From Roseburia sp. (GTDB taxonomy: Bacteria; Bacillota; Clostridia; Lachnospirales; Lachnospiraceae): 7,602 nucleotides of DNA. The stretch lies in assembly GCA_017626625.1 (NCBI GenBank), contig JAGAIK010000219.1, positions 1-7,602 of the forward strand, in the 5' to 3' direction. Below, piece by piece: positions 1 to 5,625 of the stretch. The notes beneath the pieces were generated by a model, which was not told the origin of the DNA, ran no database searches, and saw only the letters and a program-made list of their open reading frames with translations. Each line of letters begins with the position of its first letter. Position 1 is the first letter of the stretch. A program made the translations under genes and the position numbers.

Positions 1-514
1 CCCCGGAAATGAAATGCACGCCCATTTTTCTGGCGGTCTTATAATATCCTAAGGTCGTGGTGAGTGGATTGGCGTGTCCGTCCGTAGGACACCAGCTCGC
101 GCAGGTAACTTCCTCGGAAAGATAGGGATTGATGCGGCGCACCTCATCTCCGTCAATCATTTTTACATCCAGCCCTACCTTGACCGCGCGCTCCGTCAGC
201 CCGGTCAAAATCTCTCTGTGCTTTTCTGTTTTTCCGAGACGCAGGTTGCCGTCCTGGTGATATTCACAGTCCACCTCCAACTCTTCCGAGAGGGTGGGCC
301 AGAAATTTTTAATGCCGTACATCACAAGGGGAAGCTCCCTCGGGTCACGTCCCGACTGCCGGACACCTCCGCCGTTTCTGCTGGAACCCCCGTTTCCAAA
401 ATGGTCCGAGCCCTCTAAGCAGATAACGCCAGCTCCCCTTTTCGCAAGGTAATAGCTGATGGCACAGCCGATGATACCTCCGCCGATTACTACTACTTCT
501 GCATTATTACTCAT
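1..514 (-). CDS. FAD-dependent oxidoreductase, DAO family (partial, C-terminus beyond window)
   Basis: Partial gene: the ATG is at 514 and the frame stays open for 171 codons to the left edge. The product starts MSNNAEVVVIGGGIIGCAIS, an N-terminal Rossmann FAD-binding fold with GGGIIG at residues 11-16 and the ribose-binding acidic residue E34. A glycine/serine-rich segment GSSRNGGGVRQ follows at about 43-53, and the motif CPTDGHANPL lies near residues 147-156; both are typical of the DAO group that includes sarcosine oxidase beta and HcnC. Family knowledge: these subunits oxidise the C-N bond of an amino or imino acid with FAD. An AGGAGG ribosome binding site lies at 524-529, 9 nt before the ATG, and the start overlaps the upstream stop by 8 bases (ATGAGTAA), indicating translational coupling. 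It is the fourth gene of a redox operon and probably the substrate-oxidising subunit. The substrate (proline, hydroxyproline, sarcosine, glycine or an opine) is not determinable here. Confidence 0.9.
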   Translation of the reverse strand, partial: MSNNAEVVVIGGGIIGCAISYYLAKRGAGVICLEGSDHFGNGGSSRNGGGVRQSGRDPRELPLVMYGIKNFWPTLSEELEVDCEYHQDGNLRLGKTEKHREILTGLTERAVKVGLDVKMIDGDEVRRINPYLSEEVTCASWCPTDGHANPLTTTLGYYKTARKMGVHFISG

Positions 515-845
515 TTTTTTCGCCCTCCTTTGCCTCATTTGCAAAAATGCGCATCTCAATGGGGCGCATGGGAGCTCTTGACGTTGCCGGCTCAAGCTCC
601 GCCGGGGATACCCCAAGCTCTCTTGCCACAATTCCCTTTACCAGCTTTGCGCAGGTCTGTCCCTGGCAAAGCCCCATTCCAGTTCTCAAATATCTTCTGA
701 TTTCCGTCAAAGTCCACATTCCCTCGTGAACCGCCTTCCGGATTTCGCCCTTTGTGATTTCCTCACAGCGGCAGATTAACATATCGTCATCCGGCGCCGG
801 AACAAACTCGCCTATATCTCTTAATCTGTCATTTACTGAATTCAT
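507..845 (-). CDS. BFD-like [2Fe-2S]-binding subunit of oxidoreductase complex
   Basis: A 112-residue protein with the four cysteines of a bacterioferritin-associated-ferredoxin (BFD-like) [2Fe-2S] domain: C25 and C27 in ICRCEEIT, then C60 and C65 in GLCQGQTC, with helical sequence between. In HcnB, opine oxidase A and related proteins this domain is fused to the FAD/NAD(P) subunit; here it is a separate small gene. Role inferred: electron relay between the flavin subunits of the complex encoded by this operon. Its ATG overlaps the stop of the upstream FAD/NAD gene by 4 bases (ATGA at 842-845), and an AGGAGG site at 853-858 lies 7 nt before the ATG. Its own stop overlaps the next start by 8 bases. 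Soluble, with no signal peptide. The domain call is confident; the precise partner arrangement is inferred from gene order. Confidence 0.9.
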   Translation of the reverse strand: MNSVNDRLRDIGEFVPAPDDDMLICRCEEITKGEIRKAVHEGMWTLTEIRRYLRTGMGLCQGQTCAKLVKGIVARELGVSPAELEPATSRAPMRPIEMRIFANEAKEGEKNE

Positions 846-2428
846 ATTGCAGCCTCCTCTTTAAAAAATCTCGCTTTCATGGCAAATTCCTTCGGCACTC
901 TCATGGTAAGCAGGTTGGTTTTATCAAATGCTTTCACACTCTTGACGGAAACCACCTCCGCCTCACAAACCTTTTTCCCGTTTCTTCCCAGGGCGCTTCC
1001 CTTCGTGCCCGCCTCAGGCAGCGGAAGAAACTCATAAGGAATCGTCACGGTTGCCGTACCGTCGCCACAGTCCTCGTCCACAAGGAAAATTGCCTGACCA
1101 GAGCAACTTGCTACGCACATGCCACAATTCATACACTCAGCACCCTCCACCACAATCGGAAGGGACGTGATATTTGCGCCGATGGAAATACATCCCTTCG
1201 GGCAGGCATCCTGACAGGGATTGCAGGGAATGTTCTGGGTACATTCCATCACCGGATGGATGCCAACCCTGTGGGTTACCCCCGGAAACCGTTCGATTTC
1301 ATCATCCGCAATATATCCGTTTTTCAGAAGGCTTGTGGAAATGTCAATACCTTCCTCCGTTTTCTCAATGGCTTTTCCCCTGTTTTTCGGGGCGAACATG
1401 CCCTGGCGCAGCCCGTCTAAGGCTTTCTCTAAGGAGGTAAGCTCCGTCTCTAACTCTTCTTTTTCTATGTAGCCTAAATATTCCGCCGCAGCAATTCCCG
1501 CCATACGGCCCTCAATCATCGCCGAGCTTGCCTCCTCAATGCCGGAAACATCGCCTGCCACAAAAACACCCGGCAGGGAAGTTCTTCCGTATTCGTCGCA
1601 AATCGGCACCTGACCGCCCCGCTTCGGATTATCCTCCATCTCACAGCCCGCCATCTTAAGAAGCTGAGACATGGGGGAAAGTCCTACGGCAAGACAAATG
1701 GTATCCACATCAAAATGCTTTTCCGTGCCCGGAATAAACTGAAAACTGCTGTCCACCTCTGCAATGGTAACGCCCGTCACACACTCATCGCCCTCCGCCT
1801 TCACAATGGTATGGGACAGATAGAAGGGAACTCCGGTTCTTGCCACCTTTGCCGCATGAACTCCGTAGCCGCCTACCCGGGGAGCGGCGTCCACAAGAGC
1901 CACCACCTCACAGCCGCACTGCATTAACTGAAAGGATACCACCAGACCTACATTTCCTGAACCCAGCATAAGCACCTTTTTCCCGGGACGGACACCGTGA
2001 AGGTTCATCATGGTCTGGGCTGCCCCGGCACCGATAACGCCCGGAAGCGTCCAGCCGGGAAAGGTCACCATATTTTCCGCTGCGCCTGTTGCGATGATAA
2101 CGGCGTCTCCTTTATAATGCCGGATTTCCTCACCGATTCTCACCACAATCTCCTTGTCCTGATAGAGACCTACCACCGTTGCATTCAGCACAACCTGTAC
2201 CCCTGCCTCGTCCGCCTCCGCAAGAAGCTGCTCACCAATCACAAAGCCTCTGACCTTCGCCCGGTGTTCCTTGGAGCCGAAAAATTTATGTATCTGCTTA
2301 AAAAGCTGTCCTCCCGGCTTCTCATTTTCATCAAATACCACTACCTTCAAGCCTCTTTTGGCGGCTTCGATGGCTGCCGATAAGCCCGAAGGGCCTGCAC
2401 CTACCACAATCAAATCATATCTTTTCAT
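842..2428 (-). CDS. FAD/NAD(P)-binding oxidoreductase subunit with C-terminal 2x[4Fe-4S] domain
   Basis: A 528-residue protein starting MKRYDLIVVGAGPSG. GAGPSG at 10-15 is the FAD-binding Rossmann motif. GSGNVG at 156-161 is a second dinucleotide motif, probably for NAD(P). ATGA at 113-116 and GVFVAGDV at 287-294 are typical of pyridine-nucleotide-disulfide oxidoreductase-type FAD proteins. A ferredoxin-type tail has C396, C402, C405 and C409 followed by proline (plus C413), then C432, C435, C438 and C442, enough for two [4Fe-4S] clusters. It resembles the alpha subunits of HcnB, opine oxidase and dye-linked proline dehydrogenase, but the BFD domain often fused there is encoded by the next gene. 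The frame could open 18 codons earlier at 2482, but that would overlap the upstream gene; the ATG at 2428 has a GGGAGG site 8 nt upstream and begins directly at the FAD fold. Inferred role: passing electrons from the DAO subunit to NAD(P) or a ferredoxin. Confidence 0.93.
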   Translation of the reverse strand: MKRYDLIVVGAGPSGLSAAIEAAKRGLKVVVFDENEKPGGQLFKQIHKFFGSKEHRAKVRGFVIGEQLLAEADEAGVQVVLNATVVGLYQDKEIVVRIGEEIRHYKGDAVIIATGAAENMVTFPGWTLPGVIGAGAAQTMMNLHGVRPGKKVLMLGSGNVGLVVSFQLMQCGCEVVALVDAAPRVGGYGVHAAKVARTGVPFYLSHTIVKAEGDECVTGVTIAEVDSSFQFIPGTEKHFDVDTICLAVGLSPMSQLLKMAGCEMEDNPKRGGQVPICDEYGRTSLPGVFVAGDVSGIEEASSAMIEGRMAGIAAAEYLGYIEKEELETELTSLEKALDGLRQGMFAPKNRGKAIEKTEEGIDISTSLLKNGYIADDEIERFPGVTHRVGIHPVMECTQNIPCNPCQDACPKGCISIGANITSLPIVVEGAECMNCGMCVASCSGQAIFLVDEDCGDGTATVTIPYEFLPLPEAGTKGSALGRNGKKVCEAEVVSVKSVKAFDKTNLLTMRVPKEFAMKARFFKEEAAI

Positions 2429-2436
2429 CTTCGTAA

Positions 2437-2442
2437 CCTCCC
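2437..2442 (-). promoter_or_regulatory. Ribosome binding site that decides the FAD/NAD subunit start
   Basis: GGGAGG on the minus strand, 8 nt before the ATG at 2428 and just downstream of the upstream gene's stop (TAG at 2448-2450). It supports the shorter start over the longer in-frame start at 2482, which would read through the end of the ferredoxin-like gene. Confidence 0.7.
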
Positions 2443-2447
2443 GCCTT

Positions 2448-2774
2448 CTACTGTTTCTCAAAGGGCTCTGCGCCCACACCATACTGTGTCTGAACCTTCA
2501 TGCCCGCCTTTAACGGTGTAATACAGGTTCTCACATTAGGAACTCCGTCCACCACCATGACGCAGTCCGTACATCTGCCGATGGCACAGAAGATTCCCCG
2601 GGGCTTATGCTCCTTTTTGGTGTATCTGTGCACCATAAGCCCGGCTGCCTTTAAGGCGGCTGCAATAGGCTCTCCCTCGTAACCTTCCACTTCTTTTCCG
2701 TCAAATGTGAATTTTACTAATGCTCCCTTTTCTAACACTCCAAGTATCGGATGTTCCGCTATTCTTTCCGCCAT
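2448..2774 (-). CDS. (2Fe-2S)-binding protein, HcnA/sarcosine-oxidase-alpha N-terminal type
   Basis: A 108-residue protein of the Fer2_4 type. It has the plant-ferredoxin-like [2Fe-2S] cysteine pattern C63-x4-C68-x2-C71-x12-C84 in the segments GIFCAIGRCTDC and VRTCITPL, preceded by a beta-grasp region (residues about 18-50, VKFTFDGKEVEGYEGEPIAAAL). This small protein is the usual third component of HcnABC-like, opine-oxidase and hydroxyproline-dehydrogenase complexes, or is fused at the N-terminus of sarcosine oxidase alpha. It is the first gene of the four-gene redox operon. An AGGAAG site at 2783-2788 lies 8 nt before the ATG. Cytoplasmic, with no signal sequence. Inferred role: structural electron-transfer subunit bound to the FAD/NAD subunit encoded 19 bp downstream. 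Confidence 0.92.
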   Translation of the reverse strand: MAERIAEHPILGVLEKGALVKFTFDGKEVEGYEGEPIAAALKAAGLMVHRYTKKEHKPRGIFCAIGRCTDCVMVVDGVPNVRTCITPLKAGMKVQTQYGVGAEPFEKQ

Positions 2775-2834
2775 AATCGCTACTTCCTTTCATGAATTAT
2801 TTCCGGAGATTGAAAGACTGACTTCCTTCTGTCT

Positions 2835-2853
2835 TTGTTCCCCATGAGAACAA
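2835..2853. promoter_or_regulatory. Dyad symmetry in the leader of the redox operon (possible operator)
   Basis: A perfect 6-bp inverted repeat, TTGTTC and GAACAA, separated by 7 bases, 61 bp upstream of the first redox gene. Two readings are possible. It may be an operator for an unseen regulator. On the plus strand it is followed by C plus six T, so it could be a weak rho-independent terminator, although the stem is short and AT-rich. I found no convincing -35/-10 pair next to it. Confidence 0.3.
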
Positions 2854-2903
2854 CTTTTTTACTGCTTTGTTTTTGATGAAAACATGCGCCCGCCGCTTCA
2901 TCC

Positions 2904-2948
2904 AAAAAGAAAAGCGCCTGAATCAATGTTATCCATTGGTTCAGACGC
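2904..2948 (-). terminator. Rho-independent terminator downstream of the ATPase gene
   Basis: Two 15-nt arms at 2914-2928 and 2934-2948 pair around a 5-nt loop. On the minus strand the stem has a G-U wobble and one A-C mismatch, and is followed by TTTTCTTTTT (2913-2904). The U-tract is on the minus strand, so it ends transcription coming from the ATPase gene and insulates it from the redox operon. The plus-strand side has only a poor T-rich tail, so bidirectional use is possible but weaker. Confidence 0.85.
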
Positions 2949-3023
2949 CTTTGTCTGTTTTGCTGTTAAACAGATTTTATGCGTTATTGCCTTATAAAAA
3001 TTGTAAAAATCGGAACAACCTGC

Positions 3024-3077
3024 CTATCCTGCTGTCTGTTTTGTTGCCTGCCGTAAGTTATACACCGTTGCCCCCCC
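3024..3077 (-). pseudogene. Remnant of an EamA transporter C-terminus
   Basis: Read on the minus strand, this stretch encodes GGATVYNLRQATKQTAG followed by TAG at 3026-3024. The intact EamA gene at 4751-5608 ends GGASVYNLRQAAEKAA. Ten of the first eleven residues match and the DNA is identical over 22 bp (3046-3067 versus 4770-4791). Further upstream similarity stops near 3078, about 13 bp after the ATPase stop, where the sequence becomes unrelated to EamA. It is therefore only the last 17 codons of an EamA-like gene, without a start, left behind the ATPase gene. It may be the residue of a tandem paralogue or a duplicated 3' end created when the ATPase cassette arrived. Confidence 0.7.
3046..3067. 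repeat. Direct repeat, copy 1 (22 bp exact, pair at 4770-4791)
   Basis: These 22 bases are identical to 4770-4791 in the same orientation, and the match extends to about 29 bp with one mismatch. Copy 2 codes for the C-terminus of the EamA transporter. The two copies, 1724 bp apart, bracket the AAA ATPase gene and its promoter. Confidence 0.9.
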
Positions 3078-3078
3078 C
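3071..3078. repeat. Homopolymer tract of eight C (eight G on the coding strand)
   Basis: An 8-base C run lies 12 bp past the ATPase stop codon, within the degraded EamA tail. The equivalent EamA codons in the intact copy are interrupted (cccctcct), so the run arose in the remnant. It is outside any intact reading frame and cannot switch a gene on or off. Confidence 0.8.
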
Positions 3079-3090
3079 GGCAGGGTGTTT

Positions 3091-4665
3091 TCACACAACT
3101 GCTTCTAAGATTGTCTTGTTTCCACAAATAATTGTATGAATCCCCGGTTGTTTCTTCTTATTAAAATTAAAGCTGAGCAGATACCCTTTTTCCAGATGGT
3201 ACGCTTCCAGATAATCCGCTAACTGCTTTTCCCCGCGGCGGTTATATTCCTCCCCCCGCCATATTTTCATCTCTATTACATACTGTTTCCCCAGATAATC
3301 CACGACAATATCTGTGCGTTTCAAATCCCTGGTTCGGGCTTCAATGTAATAATTTCCGGTTCCGTTGATAATGGGCTTTAAGTACAGAAGAAAAATCCTT
3401 CTTGCATTTTCTTCCAAAAACTGCTGGTCACTGTCTGCATAGACCTCTGTATAATGCTCCACAAACTTCTGCATAATAAAATCCATGTTCAAAGCGCCGT
3501 CCTGCACAAACTGACCTCTATTTTGCAGGGAGGCATTATAGGTCACATTGTTCAAAAGCTCTTCCGACAGGAAAAAATTATACATTCTGGTTTCAAAAAT
3601 ACGGTTGGAAACTGCAACGTCCCCATTTTCATTCCGGATAAAACCAAACATGGTTCCCATATCAATGGCAAAATTATCCGGATTATAAGGTATTTTCTGA
3701 CCTGTGAATAAAATAGCATACAACATATTCCGAAGTTCCGGAATATCTGTGATTTTCTTTCTCATGTCATCAAACAACGTATTGGATTCGCTTAACAGTT
3801 CTTTCACCGCCGCTACTACCCCCTGCTGGTTCCAGGGCTTCGCCTCTAACTTTTCGTCAATAATTTTACAAATACGGGAAACAAGATACGGGTATCCTGC
3901 GGTATAATCATAAATCAGAGCCGCAACCTTTCCGATATCCATTCCGGTGTGGTAATCCTGCTCATAATCTTTAAGCATTCCCGCAATATCCGCTGCGGAA
4001 AAGCTCATATCTATATCAAAATCTGCTGCAATATTCCACGGACTGTTGTATTTATGTTCCTCCTCCGGTCGGATTCTCTGTTTCAGGTTTTTAATATCAT
4101 AAACCCCTGCCAAAATCACAGACCAAAAAGCCGCAACTTCTTCTCTCTTTAAGTAGTAATCCCGAAGCAGCCCAAGAAAATCTAAAAACACCTGATTATT
4201 AGAAGCACTGTCTATTTCATCAATCAGCAGTACCACGGGCTTTTCAGCACTCTTACATATATTTCTTAAATACTGAAATAAAACTACCATATCCATAGCC
4301 TGTTCTGTGTCCACCGCCTGCTGTAATTTTACCAGTTCATCAGAAGCAATCCCGGAAACCGCATTTTCATTCACAGACAGACTTTCCAATACCATTTCTG
4401 CAAAAGCGCTGCAAAAGCTATACTCGTTCTCAAATTTTGCCGCACTCAGCCCCTGAAAACTTGTAGATATCACAATATAGTCATCCTGCAAATATTTTTT
4501 CAGGGCATATAATATCGTAGTTTTTCCAAACTGCCTTGCCCGGTTAATGACAAAATAATCTCCGTAGTCCACCAGCTTTTTGATTTCCTTCAGACGCCCG
4601 TCAAGATTTACCATATAGTGTTTTGTTGGATAACAAAGTCCGCTCACATTAAAACGCTTCTTCAA
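3091..4665 (-). CDS. AAA ATPase with C-terminal PD-(D/E)XK nuclease-like domain
   Basis: A 524-residue protein of the AAA-ATPase-like plus PD-(D/E)XK family, common and often multi-copy in gut Clostridia and Bacteroidetes; its biological role is not established. The N-terminus MKKRFNVSGLCYP and the P-loop-like NRARQFGKTT (41-50) are family-typical; the first Walker A glycine is replaced, but G47-K48-T49 are kept. Walker B is VVLLIDEID (144-152). The C-terminal domain has D452 (RTDIVVDY), E465 and K467 (VIEMKIWRG), and Q481 in the following helix, an apparently intact nuclease signature, then GYLLSFNFNKKK (494-505). The start is TTG at 4665, chosen because it matches the family N-terminus and no ATG is near; AGGAGGGAG lies 11-14 nt upstream. 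It has its own promoter and terminator, so it is monocistronic. It is flanked by copies of the EamA 3' end, suggesting insertion or replacement. Length is near the usual for the family and no damage is visible. Confidence 0.9.
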   Translation of the reverse strand: MKKRFNVSGLCYPTKHYMVNLDGRLKEIKKLVDYGDYFVINRARQFGKTTILYALKKYLQDDYIVISTSFQGLSAAKFENEYSFCSAFAEMVLESLSVNENAVSGIASDELVKLQQAVDTEQAMDMVVLFQYLRNICKSAEKPVVLLIDEIDSASNNQVFLDFLGLLRDYYLKREEVAAFWSVILAGVYDIKNLKQRIRPEEEHKYNSPWNIAADFDIDMSFSAADIAGMLKDYEQDYHTGMDIGKVAALIYDYTAGYPYLVSRICKIIDEKLEAKPWNQQGVVAAVKELLSESNTLFDDMRKKITDIPELRNMLYAILFTGQKIPYNPDNFAIDMGTMFGFIRNENGDVAVSNRIFETRMYNFFLSEELLNNVTYNASLQNRGQFVQDGALNMDFIMQKFVEHYTEVYADSDQQFLEENARRIFLLYLKPIINGTGNYYIEARTRDLKRTDIVVDYLGKQYVIEMKIWRGEEYNRRGEKQLADYLEAYHLEKGYLLSFNFNKKKQPGIHTIICGNKTILEAVV

Positions 4666-4711
4666 AATCTTCGGTTCTCCCTCCTGATTTAAACTGCTTT
4701 CTTTACCGATT

Positions 4712-4740
4712 ATTATACGTTCCGGGGTTGGAATTTACAA
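4712..4740 (-). promoter_or_regulatory. Sigma-A type promoter for the ATPase gene
   Basis: On the minus strand, a perfect -10 TATAAT at 4717-4712 and a -35 TTGTAA at 4740-4735 (4 of 6 consensus) are separated by exactly 17 bp. The predicted start of transcription is near 4705, giving a leader of about 40 nt before the TTG start. It lies in the 85-bp gap after the EamA stop, so the ATPase can be expressed independently of the transporter pair. Confidence 0.75.
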
Positions 4741-4750
4741 TAGAATTTCC

Positions 4751-5608
4751 TTATGCTGCCTTTTCCGCCGCCTGCCGTAAGTTATACACCGATGCCCCTC
4801 CTACGACCAACAGCGCCCCCAAGAATGCCGTCCTTCCTACCGTTTCCCCGCAGAACACCGCCACCAGCAGGGGATTTAAAATAGGTTCAATGGTGGAGGT
4901 CAGGGAAGCCGCCACCGGGGACACCTTATCCAGACCCTTAGACAAAAAAATGTAGGAAAACCCAAACTGAATCACCCCAAGCAGCACCATAAAGAACCAT
5001 ATTTCCACGGAAAATTCCGTCTCTTTTACATAGGCGGGAATCCCCACCACCACGCTGAACAGATTGCTAAGCAGCAGGGAGGATTCAAAATCTGCCCCCG
5101 GAAATTTCTTCATCAGCATAACTAAAGCATAGCTGAACCCGGAAAATACCGCCAGAAAATCCCCCAGCAGTCCGCCGCCGCTTAAGGATTCAAAGAAAAA
5201 GCATAAGATACCGCTAAAAACAATGACGCAGGCAAGCACCGCATCCTTTCCCGGTTTCTTCTTATATAACAGCCACATCAACAGTATGACAAAAACAGGC
5301 TCTGTGAACTGTAATACAATCGCATTGGCAGCGGAAGTCAGCTTTGTCGCCGCCACAAAGGAAAACGCCATCACCGTATTGCAGACAGCCCCGAATACCA
5401 CCCCTTTGTTGCAGACAAATTTTCTGTGCCAAAACAGCATATACCCGCCAATCACCACGGCAGAAAAAATACTGCGGATTCCCTGTATGCTGACAGAGCT
5501 CCAGGGAATCAATTTTATCAGAACACCGCCCGTGCTGAAACAGATGGCAGAAAGCAGCACGTATAAGGTTCCTTTCATACTTTCTGCGTTAAAATTTCTC
5601 TCGTTCAT
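4751..5608 (-). CDS. EamA (DMT superfamily) transporter
   Basis: A 285-residue, very hydrophobic protein with the two-repeat EamA architecture: roughly residues 11-135 and 145-278, each with about five membrane segments. Each repeat carries the family's E-P element: FTEPVFVILL (E103-P104) and TIEPILNPLL (E241-P242). Family members export amino acids, nucleosides or other metabolites; the substrate here is unknown. The start ATG at 5608 is 17 nt after the permease stop; the AGGAGG at 5621-5626 shares a base with that stop codon and sits 12 nt before the ATG, slightly long. A downstream ATG at 5578 (MKGTLYVLL) is possible but has a weak site. Probably co-transcribed with the permease. Its last 16 codons include the repeat found again beyond the ATPase gene. 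Confidence 0.93.
   Translation of the reverse strand: MNERNFNAESMKGTLYVLLSAICFSTGGVLIKLIPWSSVSIQGIRSIFSAVVIGGYMLFWHRKFVCNKGVVFGAVCNTVMAFSFVAATKLTSAANAIVLQFTEPVFVILLMWLLYKKKPGKDAVLACVIVFSGILCFFFESLSGGGLLGDFLAVFSGFSYALVMLMKKFPGADFESSLLLSNLFSVVVGIPAYVKETEFSVEIWFFMVLLGVIQFGFSYIFLSKGLDKVSPVAASLTSTIEPILNPLLVAVFCGETVGRTAFLGALLVVGGASVYNLRQAAEKAA
4770..4791. repeat. Direct repeat, copy 2 (within the EamA 3' end)
   Basis: The 22-bp partner of 3046-3067, coding for residues VYNLRQA and neighbours of the EamA C-terminus. This copy belongs to an intact gene, so it is the source or the conserved version. Confidence 0.9.
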
Positions 5609-5625
5609 TTCCGCTCATTTCCTCC

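Larger units (their letters stand above)
2775..3023. other. Intergenic region between redox operon and ATPase transcription unit
   Basis: No gene is supported here. The region holds, from left to right, the leader and ribosome binding site of the redox operon, a short dyad (2835-2853), a rho-independent terminator for the ATPase gene (2904-2948), and an AT-rich stretch. The promoter of the redox operon must lie between about 2790 and 2903 unless transcription reads through the terminator, but no good sigma-A consensus pair is visible by eye. Confidence 0.6.

Noticed and set aside
74..418. Open frame of 114 codons on the plus strand near the left edge.
   Set aside because: It is antisense to the DAO-family gene, whose minus-strand frame is continuous from 514 to position 1 with clear FAD motifs; the plus-strand translation has no recognisable features.
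1997..2383. A 128-codon plus-strand frame opposite the FAD/NAD subunit.
   Set aside because: It is a shadow of a well-supported minus-strand gene, with no ribosome binding site or domain pattern.
2954..2974. Hairpin TCTGTTT...AAACAGA followed by TTTTAT on the plus strand, resembling a second terminator.
   Set aside because: The stem is only 7 bp and AT-rich, and no plus-strand gene lies upstream to need it.
3071..3078. The eight-C run considered as a phase-variation switch.
   Set aside because: It lies downstream of the ATPase stop and inside a dead gene tail, so length changes cannot alter an intact protein.
2867..3139. A 90-codon plus-strand frame in the intergenic region after the ATPase gene.
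   Set aside because: It runs through the terminator, the EamA remnant and the end of the ATPase gene; there is no ribosome binding site and the translation is low-complexity and cysteine/proline rich.
5589..5618. A short frame starting at an ATG only 2 nt from the AGGAGG before the EamA gene (nine codons, MSGNEREKF).
   Set aside because: The spacing is too short for initiation and the peptide is tiny; it is probably incidental.
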